Below, in pieces: positions 1 through 10,207 of a stretch of 64,000 nt of DNA (positions within the stretch are counted from its first letter, which is position 1; each line of letters opens with the position of its first letter). Source of the DNA: Bacteroidota bacterium. GTDB lineage: Bacteria > Bacteroidota > Bacteroidia > Bacteroidales > SKPS01. Below the pieces are notes generated by a model. The model was given only the letters and a program-made list of their open reading frames with translations, searched no databases and was not told where the DNA came from. The translations under genes and the position numbers were made by a program. The stretch lies in assembly GCA_022709695.1 (NCBI GenBank), contig JAKLII010000009.1, positions 62,001-126,000 on the forward strand, in the 5' to 3' direction.

Positions 1-2089
1 CGATGTTTTTCAGCACCTTGCGCATCCGTTTCACAAACACATCCCCGAAATTCCCCTCAAAGAACCATTTCTGTATCTTATCGTAGTTGGTTTCATTCAG
101 GATCCTGCCGGCGAGCTTGTTGCGGTCGAGAAACCGCTCGAACTCATCGGTACCCACGATACAGGTTTTGGGTGCCCGGATGCGGATGTTGGGAACGATG
201 TTGGTAAAATCGAAGTTGTGGATGAGGGTGTTGATAAAGGCTACACCCCTCCCCTTACCGCCCAGTGATCCGCTGGCGAGGCTCACGATGTTGGTCTCCT
301 CCAGCACTTCCGAATCCTCAAAGGGGATCACCTTACCCTTGTTTTTCTCATTGCGGTACTGCTGGATGGCTTTCACCAGGAATGTGCGGATCTCTTCGGC
401 CGAATTGAAGTCGGTGGTGCGGTAGGGGTTGATGAGCTTGGCGATCTGCACCTCCCCGCGTGCCATGAACCACAGCGAAAAATGGTTGCGCTTGGAATGG
501 AAGAGCAGTGACTCTTCCGGGATGGTTTTCAGGTGTTTTTCGAACTCCTTAATGGTATGGGCAATAGCTACTTCCTGCCCTTCCGGGGTTTTGAAAACAA
601 AGCTGCCAAATCCCAGGTAGTGGCTGATGAAGCTCTTGATCTCCTGTAGCAGGGCGTCGGAGTTTTTGTCGATGAAGGTGGTTTTGAGGAGATAGGCCCG
701 GTTCGAGTTCTCTTCATCCGATGACTGGATAATCACGGGCAGATCTTTGATTTCTGATCTGATCTTCTCCACCAGCTGGAACCCTGCCTCGGGATCCAGT
801 TTTCCGTGATGTTCGTATTTCACATCGGTAATCAGGCAAAGCATAAACTCCTTGTACCGGGTATAAATCGCCATCGCCTCTTCGAAGGTGGAGGCCAGCA
901 GGATTTTGGGGCGTGCCCTGAGGCGGAGCACCTTGTACAGCTCGTCCGTGGTTACATCGTCGATGTTCCTCCGGGTCTGTTCCATCACGGAGGTGTAGAG
1001 CATGGGGAGGTACCTGGAGTAGTACTTGGCAGAATCCTCCACCACCAGGATCACCCGCACCAGACCAATGCGCGTGTCATTCTCCACATTCACACGGTCT
1101 TCCAGATGTTTCACCATGGCAAAGAAGATCTTGGAGTCGCCGTTCCACACAAATAATTTGTCGATGGCATTGAGCAACACCGGGGACTCGTGGAAGATGG
1201 CAATATCGGAGTTGTTGTTGAGCAGCAGGAAGATCGGAATGTAAGGGTACTCCTTCTTCAGTCCGCGGCTTTGCTCCACCGGAATGTTCTTATCCACCCC
1301 CATCATGATGATCACCATGTCGAAGTGGCGGGTCCTGAGCTGTTCCAGTGCCTCTTCGAGGGTGGTAACCCCTGTCACGCGTGGCATTGAGCTGAGATTC
1401 AGCTGGTAGTATTCGCCCAGTATGTGCTCGGTGAACCGCCCTTCCTCTTCGATGTTGTAGGCATCGTACAGGTTTGCCACCAGCAGTATCTCCCTGACTT
1501 TAAATGGCATAAGATCGTGAAATACATCCCTGTCGATGTTTTGTTTGGTGAGGAATTTCTGTAGCAGCTGCCTGCTTACCGAGACGGCCTCCTTCGGGGG
1601 CTTTGGCAGGTGGCTATCGGGTTCCAGGGTGGATTTGAGCAGGTCTTTTGCCTTTTCCGAGTTGACATACCCTGCCAGCAGGTTACTGAGGTTCACCAGC
1701 AGATGGCGCTCTTCTTCGAGGAAGGGGCCTTCATTTTCGCGCGGAAATTTTTTGGTATAAAACACCTCGATCTTCCCTTTCCTCCGGTCGATGCTCTGAA
1801 AATTCTGCACCTGTACCCACTCGGTCTGCAGGAAGTTACCAGTGGTAAATACCTGCCCGTCGTAGGTGATCCTTGCGCAGGTGAACTCAGGGTACTGCCA
1901 GGCACGCGGCAGGATGAGGCATACCTGCTGCAGGGTCTCATTAATGGGTTTCCCCTCCTTGAGGATCAGGGTGGTTTGGTTAATACAGGCCAGCTCCTTG
2001 AGCCGTTCGCGGGTATCATGGAGCAATTGCTCCACGTTGGGGGAGGATCCGGTGCTTCCTCCGGTACCTTTCAGTAATTCATCATTCAC
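1..2089 (-). CDS. PEP/pyruvate-binding (PEP synthase-like) protein with N-terminal receiver region, 3' end outside window
   Basis: About 696 codons are visible; the C-terminus lies beyond base 1. The frame opens at GTG 2089 (V-N-D-E-L-L); a TAA lies five codons upstream and no in-frame ATG is near, so GTG is the likely start. Residues 1-200 look like a GAF-type sensory region. A receiver-like domain follows: an acidic VVED pocket near 347, a phosphoacceptor-like Asp in LITD near 418, a Ser in IIQSS near 453 and a Lys shortly after. At about residue 605 the motif GSLGGKGRG marks the start of a PPDK_N/PEP-synthase ATP-grasp domain. Such fusions are familiar in Bacteroidales and are inferred to interconvert pyruvate and PEP under regulatory control. 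The PEP-binding and His domains are not visible, so the reaction is inferred. Confidence 0.85.
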   Translation of the reverse strand, partial: MNDELLKGTGGSTGSSPNVEQLLHDTRERLKELACINQTTLILKEGKPINETLQQVCLILPRAWQYPEFTCARITYDGQVFTTGNFLQTEWVQVQNFQSIDRRKGKIEVFYTKKFPRENEGPFLEEERHLLVNLSNLLAGYVNSEKAKDLLKSTLEPDSHLPKPPKEAVSVSRQLLQKFLTKQNIDRDVFHDLMPFKVREILLVANLYDAYNIEEEGRFTEHILGEYYQLNLSSMPRVTGVTTLEEALEQLRTRHFDMVIIMMGVDKNIPVEQSRGLKKEYPYIPIFLLLNNNSDIAIFHESPVLLNAIDKLFVWNGDSKIFFAMVKHLEDRVNVENDTRIGLVRVILVVEDSAKYYSRYLPMLYTSVMEQTRRNIDDVTTDELYKVLRLRARPKILLASTFEEAMAIYTRYKEFMLCLITDVKYEHHGKLDPEAGFQLVEKIRSEIKDLPVIIQSSDEENSNRAYLLKTTFIDKNSDALLQEIKSFISHYLGFGSFVFKTPEGQEVAIAHTIKEFEKHLKTIPEESLLFHSKRNHFSLWFMARGEVQIAKLINPYRTTDFNSAEEIRTFLVKAIQQYRNEKNKGKVIPFEDSEVLEETNIVSLASGSLGGKGRGVAFINTLIHNFDFTNIVPNIRIRAPKTCIVGTDEFERFLDRNKLAGRILNETNYDKIQKWFFEGNFGDVFVKRMRKVLKNI

Positions 2090-2145
2090 GTTATCTGTGT
2101 TTTAGGTATACAACTCAACAGTGCGATCATCGCGAATAAATATAG

Positions 2146-3603
<1,458 letters not shown>

Positions 3604-3623
3604 AAACCATCACCCATTCATGC

Positions 3624-3656
3624 AAAGCCGGCCGACACCTGTCAGCCGGCTTTTTT
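3624..3656. terminator. Bidirectional intrinsic terminator between gdhA and the O-antigen ligase-like gene
   Basis: A 9-bp stem, AAAGCCGGC (3624-3632) with GCCGGCTTT (3645-3653), has an inner GACA/TGTC extension and a CC loop, followed by a T run on the plus strand. A-rich flanks give a T run on the minus strand too. The stop codon of the converging minus gene (3655-3657) lies at its edge. Confidence 0.85.
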
Positions 3657-4938
3657 ACTGCTCCTGCCGGTGGCGGAAAAGCAGGAGCTGCATTACAATG
3701 ATAAAGATCACCCCTGCCTGCGCCTCGAGCATCGACTCTGAGAGGAGGTTGAACCCTGTGAGCATCAGAAAGAAAACATGCACCCCTGTAGGTTTACCGG
3801 GGGGCATCCATACCGGCAGCAGCAGCCATGCCAGAAGCACCAGCAAACCCATGGTTCCCAGCGTGGCTGCCGTTTGCAGGTATTGGTTGTGCGCATTCTT
3901 ATATCCGCCAAAAGGGAAAAGCAACCCCCGGTCACCGATCCTTTGGGTGGTTTCAGAGATATAATCACCAGTTCCTGCTCCCGTGACGGGATTCTCCTTC
4001 CAGACATCCAGCGCGATCTTCCAGCTCTCCCTTCGGATCACCATGCCATCAGCACGGTGGGTCGGGGAAATGGGGGCAGGGGCCGTAAGGTTCTGCACTG
4101 CAGATGCGAGCCGCACCCGAATCGGTTTGAATACCCAGGCCGTTGGTATCAATACCAGCAGACAGATTACCAGAAGCATCCATACCGACCTTCTTTTCCA
4201 CCTTTCCGAGAGCCGGTAAGCCAGATACCCCAAAGCGATGATCAATCCGAAAAATCCCGCTTTCGAACTAAGCAGCACCACCATGGCTACCCACCAAATC
4301 ATCAATGCCACACCTGCCAGCCACCGCCACCAGCCTGATTTTTCCTCATAACCGGTAAGATAACTCCCGGTAATCCCCATAGCAAAACACACATACATCG
4401 CAAGATACGAGGGGTGCGACCATTGTGAAAAGCGGGAATAATAGAAAAGGGAAGTGTCAGCAGTTAATCTATAGGACAGAAGTGCAGACACCAGAAGATA
4501 CAGGGTTACGGCGAGGGTACCGGCAGCAAACCCGGCAAGAATCCGTCGGATCCACGTTTTGTCAAATACCTTTCCGGAAGCAGCAAAAGCGAGCAGCGGA
4601 AACACCAGCAGCAGGCTTTTCTTTTCGAGCTCAAACAACCATGGGGAACCCTCAGATGACCACAACACTCCGGCAAGGTACAGCAGGGGCATCAGAAGAA
4701 ACACCCACATATGTCCTCCCGGTGCAGCTCTTCTGATCCGGCATGCAAGAAATCTGAAGAAATTACCCTTCCCGGCTGAACTGATGATTTCACCGAGCGA
4801 AAACAATCCGAACAGATATACTGCCGCTACCGGAACCTTTCCGGGAAAAGGGATCAGGAATGCCAGCAGCACCAGCGACCATCCGGTACTGTGCAGCCAC
4901 CATGATTCACGGGAAACATTATGGGTTTGTTCCGACAT
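3655..4938 (-). CDS. O-antigen ligase / Wzy-like polymerase membrane protein
   Basis: 427 aa with about ten to twelve hydrophobic segments. Near the C-terminus lies the signature NAHNQYLQTAATLGTMGLL, the HNxYLxxxxxxG pattern of the Wzy_C/O-antigen ligase family. The large periplasmic loop before it contains RRESWKIALDVWKENPVTGAGTGDY, also typical (WKenPltGvGpG). It would join O-polysaccharide to lipid A-core or polymerise repeat units in the inner membrane. It converges on gdhA and is divergent from the glycosyltransferase at 5032. Ligase and polymerase cannot be separated by sequence alone. Confidence 0.8.
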   Translation of the reverse strand: MSEQTHNVSRESWWLHSTGWSLVLLAFLIPFPGKVPVAAVYLFGLFSLGEIISSAGKGNFFRFLACRIRRAAPGGHMWVFLLMPLLYLAGVLWSSEGSPWLFELEKKSLLLVFPLLAFAASGKVFDKTWIRRILAGFAAGTLAVTLYLLVSALLSYRLTADTSLFYYSRFSQWSHPSYLAMYVCFAMGITGSYLTGYEEKSGWWRWLAGVALMIWWVAMVVLLSSKAGFFGLIIALGYLAYRLSERWKRRSVWMLLVICLLVLIPTAWVFKPIRVRLASAVQNLTAPAPISPTHRADGMVIRRESWKIALDVWKENPVTGAGTGDYISETTQRIGDRGLLFPFGGYKNAHNQYLQTAATLGTMGLLVLLAWLLLPVWMPPGKPTGVHVFFLMLTGFNLLSESMLEAQAGVIFIIVMQLLLFRHRQEQ

Positions 4939-5031
4939 CAGCGCAAAGATAACGATAAACCGATGTATCCCGAATCATTTACAGGCTCGTAAAAAAATCG
5001 TAGGTTTGGCGGCCAAACAGGGAAGACGCCA

Positions 5032-6252
5032 ATGAGGATAATGCTGATCAACCATTATGCAGGGGGGCCGCATCTGGGAATGGAACACAGGCCGTTTCTG
5101 CTTGCACGGGAATGGATCCGGGCAGGGCATGAGGTGGTGATCGTGGCAGCCGGATATGCCCACACACGTACCCGGCAGCCCGATGTACAAGGCCGCATTC
5201 ATGAAGCCTCACATGACGGTGTTCCGTACCTGTTTTTCAGGACCCCGTCTTATTCCGGAAATTCCCTGAAACGGGTGTGGAATATGGGGGTTTTCATCCG
5301 GAAGCTGTGGTCCCATGCCAGGTACATGGCCGAGAAATTCAGGCCTGAAGCAGTCATTGCCTCTTCCACCTATCCGCTGGATATTTGGCCGGCCCATCGC
5401 ATTGCCCGGATGAGCGGGGCCAGACTGGTGTTCGAAGTCCACGACCTGTGGCCCCTCTCCCCCATGGAGCTGGGAGGTTATTCAGCACGCCATCCCTATA
5501 TCAGGCTACTGCAGAAAGCCGAAGATTTTGCCTATCATCATGCCGACCGGGTGGTGTCCCTGCTCCCCTGCACCCTTCCTCACATGACATCCCATGGGAT
5601 GGAGCCGGAGAAATTCCGCTATGTACCCAATGGCGTTCTCCCGGACGAATGGGATGCGGCCGGCATCCTTCCCGGTGAACATCAACACATCATTGACACC
5701 AGCAGGGCCGAAGGAAAAAAGATCGTGGGATACACAGGTGCCCTGGGGGTTGCCAATGCCCTGGAACCCCTGATTGAGGCTTCCGCCCTGGTGAAGGACC
5801 AGCCGGTTGTGTTCCTGCTGGTAGGGCAGGGGCCGGAAAAAGATCGCCTGATGGATCTTGCAGGGAACCTCGGGGTCCACAACCTCTTTTTTGCCCCGAA
5901 TGTTCCCAAACAGCAGTTGCCCGCACTGCTGGAGCAGATAGATTTTCTGTACGTAGGGTTCAGAAAACAGGCACTCTACCGGTTTGGGGTGAGCCCCAAT
6001 AAAATCTTCGATTACATGATGGCAGGAAAGCCCGTAATACAGGCCATCGAAGCCTGCAACAATCCGGTGGCGGAAGCAGGGTGCGGTATCTCCATCCCTG
6101 CCGACAACCCCATCGCCATAGCTGAGGCCATCCGCCGGCTCTGCGCTGCTCCGGCGGAAGAACTAGCTGCGATGGGCAAAGCCGGCCGATCGTATGTTAT
6201 GGCGTATCATGATTACCGGAAACTGGCGGAACATTTTCTGGAAGGGCTCTGA
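5032..6252 (+). CDS. Glycosyltransferase family 4 (WbuB-like)
   Basis: 406 aa GT-B fold enzyme. The N-terminal acceptor domain starts MRIMLINHYAGG and continues HLGMEHRPFLLAREWIRAGHEV, characteristic of WbuB-type GT4 enzymes. The C-terminal donor domain shows VGYTGALGVANALEPL, FLLVGQGPEKDRL and SPNKIFDYMMAGKPVI, the last holding the nucleotide-sugar-binding region. It probably adds a sugar (often an amino-deoxyhexose in this group) to a growing surface glycan on the cytoplasmic face; donor and acceptor are unknown. Its 3' end overlaps the convergent gene at 6197 by 56 nt. Confidence 0.85.
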   Translation: MRIMLINHYAGGPHLGMEHRPFLLAREWIRAGHEVVIVAAGYAHTRTRQPDVQGRIHEASHDGVPYLFFRTPSYSGNSLKRVWNMGVFIRKLWSHARYMAEKFRPEAVIASSTYPLDIWPAHRIARMSGARLVFEVHDLWPLSPMELGGYSARHPYIRLLQKAEDFAYHHADRVVSLLPCTLPHMTSHGMEPEKFRYVPNGVLPDEWDAAGILPGEHQHIIDTSRAEGKKIVGYTGALGVANALEPLIEASALVKDQPVVFLLVGQGPEKDRLMDLAGNLGVHNLFFAPNVPKQQLPALLEQIDFLYVGFRKQALYRFGVSPNKIFDYMMAGKPVIQAIEACNNPVAEAGCGISIPADNPIAIAEAIRRLCAAPAEELAAMGKAGRSYVMAYHDYRKLAEHFLEGL

Positions 6253-7768
6253 ACTCACTCTGGTTCAGCATGATATATTTATAATGGACGGGCAGCAATA
6301 GGGCCATCAGCAGCAAGGGCTCCGTTAAAAAGACATTGTGTGAAAACAGCCTGAACCCAGCAGCAAGGAACATCAATGCCACAAGGGACAGCAACTCGCT
6401 GCCATAGTAACGCCAGATCACAATGCTCTGCACTGCCAGCAACAGAATCAGCAACGCTCCGAGTATCCCGGAATAAAGCAGGGCCGAAATCAGGTAATTA
6501 TTCTGCCACACCACAGTACCTTTATGCAGGGAAGCCTCGAAGGTTACTGCTGCAGGAAAGTTGTCGAGATACCCGAATCCGATGCCCAGGAACTTTTGGT
6601 CAGGGGTATATTGACGGAAGATGTCCTTTACCATCTCAAACCGCTGTCGCCGGGTGTCATAGGCTTTCTCCACCCAGTTATCTTCATTGCTGACAAAAGT
6701 GGATTTCTCCTGTTCCCGCAGCATAAAAGCGATTTTTTCCTTCAGGGCATTTTCGGACAGGCTGTTATCCGCGCCACTCCAGATTCTGTCGTACCAGTCC
6801 TGCAATTCAACCTTATCCGTGATGGAGGACAGGTGCGCATAGGTGATCAGGGTAACTTCGGATTTAAACCGGTATCGGTTGAAGCCAGCTTTTTCTATCC
6901 ATTTCTCCTTGGTGGCATAATCGGGGGTTACGATCAGCCAGGTAGCTGCCAGGGCAGAAAAACCCAGCACCAGAATCAGTACATTGAGGTTTTTGATAAG
7001 CCGGTAGTTATAGGCCCGGTTGGCGTGAAACAGATAGTAAATCCTGAGTATGATGATGCAGACAAAGAGGAGCATCATCAGCACAAACCCCTTTTTGGAG
7101 CCGCTCCACAGCACCACATAAAACAGCATCAGGAACACAAAATGGTAGGCCAGGTTGATGAGTGCCTGATTTTTACGCCTGAACCTGTTGAATAACAGAC
7201 CTATCAACGCAGCCACCAGAGGGAGGATAAAGCTGTCGTTATCGGGGATCAGCGATGATCCAAGGCCTGATGGCACTGCAGGAATCCAGGCAGGCAGGGG
7301 GATTTCCCGCAACACAAGCCAGAACTTCAGAAAGCCTGCACTTGCCAGAAGAAATCCAAAAATGGTAAGCCACCGAAAGAACAAATCCCTGAATACCAGA
7401 AATTTTTCCGGAGTCCTGATGAGGTACAGGCATCCCAGTGCAAAAATCGCCAATGCTGCCAGGTGGTACAATTCGGCGGAAAAGTCCAGGATATCCAGTT
7501 CAGAACGATGGATAGAAAGGAGAAATACCAGCACGGCGCCCAGTAACAGGAAGTATGGATGTATATTACGGATAGAGAAACTTGTTTCCTTGATATACCT
7601 GATCCAGGAAAATACCAGCTGCAGAAGAAATACCAGTAACAAACCAAAAAACAGGGTTGAGAGCCATGGGAAACCGGTTTTAAGAACAAAAAGCACTGAC
7701 AGACAAGCCATCTCACCGGTAAGGATTCCGGGATTGACGAGTTGTCGGAAAAAGGCAGCCGGCTTCAT
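6197..7768 (-). CDS. O-antigen ligase/polymerase-like integral membrane protein
   Basis: 523 aa, strongly hydrophobic, about eleven predicted TM segments interrupted by a long soluble loop (about residues 265-410). C-terminal to the loop is WQNNYLISALLYSGILGALL, matching the NxYL...G pattern of Wzy/WaaL proteins. The second such protein of this cluster, it may be the repeat-unit polymerase while the one at 3655 is the ligase, or the reverse. Its last 56 nt overlap the 3' end of the plus-strand glycosyltransferase, an unusual convergent coding overlap. Confidence 0.7.
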   Translation of the reverse strand: MKPAAFFRQLVNPGILTGEMACLSVLFVLKTGFPWLSTLFFGLLLVFLLQLVFSWIRYIKETSFSIRNIHPYFLLLGAVLVFLLSIHRSELDILDFSAELYHLAALAIFALGCLYLIRTPEKFLVFRDLFFRWLTIFGFLLASAGFLKFWLVLREIPLPAWIPAVPSGLGSSLIPDNDSFILPLVAALIGLLFNRFRRKNQALINLAYHFVFLMLFYVVLWSGSKKGFVLMMLLFVCIIILRIYYLFHANRAYNYRLIKNLNVLILVLGFSALAATWLIVTPDYATKEKWIEKAGFNRYRFKSEVTLITYAHLSSITDKVELQDWYDRIWSGADNSLSENALKEKIAFMLREQEKSTFVSNEDNWVEKAYDTRRQRFEMVKDIFRQYTPDQKFLGIGFGYLDNFPAAVTFEASLHKGTVVWQNNYLISALLYSGILGALLILLLAVQSIVIWRYYGSELLSLVALMFLAAGFRLFSHNVFLTEPLLLMALLLPVHYKYIMLNQSEFRALPENVPPVSGNHDTP

Positions 7769-7958
7769 GGTGTTTTTTTGTTCGTTGTTTGTTGTTCGTT
7801 GTTTGTTCCCGAATCGCTTCGCTCTCGGGACTTCGCTTCGCTAAGTGTTTGTTGTTTTTTGTTCCGGGAAGGCAGATATCTAAAAAACAAACGAATAAAC
7901 GAATTTACAAACTTTTCAAAATGAATGGTTCCGAAAAGGTTATTTGGATCTTACGTTT
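7769..7958. repeat. Low-complexity spacer with GTTTGTT and CTTCGCT repeats
   Basis: The 190-nt gap upstream of the 6197-7768 gene is built of TTGTTCGTTGTTTG-type units and a CGCTTCGCTCTCGGGACTTCGCTTCGCT segment. The latter resembles the GC-rich fragments at 52900 and 55790. No gene or convincing promoter was seen. Confidence 0.6.
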
Positions 7959-9023
7959 TTAAGCCAGTGTTTTGGCAATGATGCGGGAAGCTTCTCCGTT
8001 TCCGTAGAGTGACAGGTCCGGGACAAAGCGAAGGTTTATGAGTATATTGAAAGCAGTCATAATGTTTTCGGGGCTGGTGCCCGCGGTGATATTTACACCT
8101 GCCTCCACCAGTTCCTTCCATTCAGTCTCATCACGCAGGGTGAGGCAGGGTTTGCTGAAAAAATAGGCCTCTTTCTGCAGGCCGCCACTGTCGGTTACCA
8201 CCATCCTGGCGTGCTGTAACAGCCACAACGACTCCAGATACCCTACCGGTGGAATGAGGGTGACACCCGGAAGATTCGTGTCAACGCCATATTTCGACAG
8301 CATCCCGGAAGTACGCGGGTGCAGTGGAATCACCACGGGTATGGTGTGGGCCATGGCTGCCAGGGAATGGAAAACTGAGGTCAGCGCAGCAGGGTTATCG
8401 GTAGTAGCCGGGCGGTGCACCGTTGCCAGGATGAATTCACCGTCATGGATTTCTTCGGGTTTTCGGGCGAGGTCCCGGAACCTGAGGGCTGCATCGAGCA
8501 TCACGTCGCCGTTCATGATGATTTCGGCGGGAAAGGACCGGAATCCCTCGGCCTCAAGGTTTCGCACCGCAGTGGCAGTCGGGCAGAACAGCCAGCGGCT
8601 GAGGCGGTCGGTAACGATTCGGTTGATCTCTTCGGGCATCAGCATATCGAACGAGCGCAAACCCGACTCCACATGGGCTACCGGGATGTGCAGCTTGGAG
8701 GCCACCAGTGCTCCTGCCAGGGTAGAGTTGGTATCTCCATACACCATCAGGGCATCAGGTTTTTCCTGTAGTAACACCTCTTCCAGCAACTCCATCATCC
8801 GCCCGGTCATTGCACCGTGCGACAGGCTGTGCACCCCCAGATGATATGCCGGTTCCGGAATCATCATCTGCTCGAAAAAGACCCTGCTCATCGGATCATC
8901 AAAATGCTGACCCGTGTGTACCAGCACCTCTTTCACCGACCCTGCAGTATCCCTGAAGGCGGCACTAACTACCGCTGCCTTGATAAACTGAGGCCGTGCC
9001 CCTATAACCGTTACTACTTTCAT
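7959..9023 (-). CDS. wecB: UDP-N-acetylglucosamine 2-epimerase (non-hydrolysing)
   Basis: 354 aa, full length for the family. It interconverts UDP-GlcNAc and UDP-ManNAc to supply ManNAc-type sugars for surface glycans. The N-terminus is MKVVTVIGARPQFIKAA; further motifs are VYGDTNSTLAGALVA, HVESGLRSFD, PEEINR, ATVHRP (a variant of the usual TxHRxEN) and TDSGGLQKEA near the UDP site. It lies 9 nt downstream of the glycosyltransferase stop at 9033 in the same direction, so both are probably co-transcribed with the flippase gene. Confidence 0.92.
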   Translation of the reverse strand: MKVVTVIGARPQFIKAAVVSAAFRDTAGSVKEVLVHTGQHFDDPMSRVFFEQMMIPEPAYHLGVHSLSHGAMTGRMMELLEEVLLQEKPDALMVYGDTNSTLAGALVASKLHIPVAHVESGLRSFDMLMPEEINRIVTDRLSRWLFCPTATAVRNLEAEGFRSFPAEIIMNGDVMLDAALRFRDLARKPEEIHDGEFILATVHRPATTDNPAALTSVFHSLAAMAHTIPVVIPLHPRTSGMLSKYGVDTNLPGVTLIPPVGYLESLWLLQHARMVVTDSGGLQKEAYFFSKPCLTLRDETEWKELVEAGVNITAGTSPENIMTAFNILINLRFVPDLSLYGNGEASRIIAKTLA

Positions 9024-9032
9024 CCTGTCTGT

Positions 9033-10148
9033 TTATGCGACACTCTGAGATTCAAAATTACGATATACCATCAACAATTTCTCCCTTTCCGTTTCCCACG
9101 AATAATGTTTCAACGCAGCCTCCCTTCCCCTGGCACCCATTTGGGCAGCCATTGCAGGGTCGGCAAGGAGGGTTTTGATTGCTTCACGGATTTGCGCGGT
9201 ATCCAGCGGATTTACTGCCAGACCGCACTGGTGGGTATCCACAATCGCTTTCCAGGAGGGGAAATCGGAGATTATCACCGGAATCCCTGCCAGCATATAC
9301 TCAAACAACTTCGTAGGGATGGCATCCACATAGTTGGGTACAGGGTGCATCAGGTTCAGTCCGATGGCAGACTGCCCCATAAGCCGGCTCACAACGGCTC
9401 GGTCGACCATACCATGGTAGATCTTTTTCTTCCACCCGGGGAACCTCCTGAGCTGCTGGAAATAGTCGCACGAGTCGACCGGGCCTGCCAGATCAAGGAT
9501 CACATCCAGGTCACCGATCGCATCGATCATCTCCCCTGCCCCGCGGATCTGTGAGATGCCGCCGGTATAGCAGAGGTGAGGGGGTGTGGGTTTCTGGCAG
9601 GGGTCAACCGGTGTAAATTCCTCCTGCAGCGGGAAGTTTCGAACATCGGTGGTATGGGCATTCAGGGGCAGGAACCGTTGTGCAATATGGGGCGTGGCGG
9701 TAACGATGGCATCGAGGCGGCGGGCAACCCGGTTTTCGTAACGTTCGGTCACCGATGCCAGCGGGCGCCGCAGCCAGGCGGGGATATAAAACTTCGACAG
9801 GATCTGCCGGGGAAGGTCTTCGTGGACGTCGTACACCACCCGGATGCCCTTCTGCTGCAACCTGCGTGTGGCGATCAGAAACTCCGGATCGTGAAAATGG
9901 ACTACCTGAGGATTAATTTTCAGCACAGCCGCTGCCAGGGCAAACGGGGCACGCAGCATACGTCCGGGCCTGGATTTGTAATGCACCATAATATACTGCA
10001 CACGCACACCTTTTTCCTCACAATCCTCCCCTTTGCCCGCTACCAGCAGGGTAACGCGGTGACCTGCCGCAGCGAGTGAAGCGCACTCCTTGTGAAAGAT
10101 GCGGATATCCCGGGCCGGGTGAGCGGTGGTTACATGACAAACGTCCAT
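9033..10148 (-). CDS. Glycosyltransferase family 4
   Basis: 371 aa from ATG 10148 (MDVCHVTTAHPARDIRIFHKEC). The open frame runs upstream to 10490, but that part overlaps the flippase gene and does not resemble a GT start. Motifs are VVHFHDPEFL in the acceptor domain and YTGGISQIRGAGEMIDAI, HGMVDRAVVSRLM and PTKLFEYMLAGIPVI in the donor domain. It is a GT-B enzyme probably acting on the same surface polysaccharide as its neighbours; the sugar is unknown. It follows the flippase gene by 59 nt. Confidence 0.85.
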   Translation of the reverse strand: MDVCHVTTAHPARDIRIFHKECASLAAAGHRVTLLVAGKGEDCEEKGVRVQYIMVHYKSRPGRMLRAPFALAAAVLKINPQVVHFHDPEFLIATRRLQQKGIRVVYDVHEDLPRQILSKFYIPAWLRRPLASVTERYENRVARRLDAIVTATPHIAQRFLPLNAHTTDVRNFPLQEEFTPVDPCQKPTPPHLCYTGGISQIRGAGEMIDAIGDLDVILDLAGPVDSCDYFQQLRRFPGWKKKIYHGMVDRAVVSRLMGQSAIGLNLMHPVPNYVDAIPTKLFEYMLAGIPVIISDFPSWKAIVDTHQCGLAVNPLDTAQIREAIKTLLADPAMAAQMGARGREAALKHYSWETEREKLLMVYRNFESQSVA

Positions 10149-10207
10149 CAGGCAGATCCTTTTTCCCGTATGATTTTCCCCAACGGGAAGGTTTTGGCAA
10201 TGCAAAC

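Noticed and set aside
806-2105. Plus-strand open frames over the first 2.1 kb
   Set aside because: They are shadows of the continuous minus-strand PEP synthase-like gene, whose translation shows clear conserved motifs.
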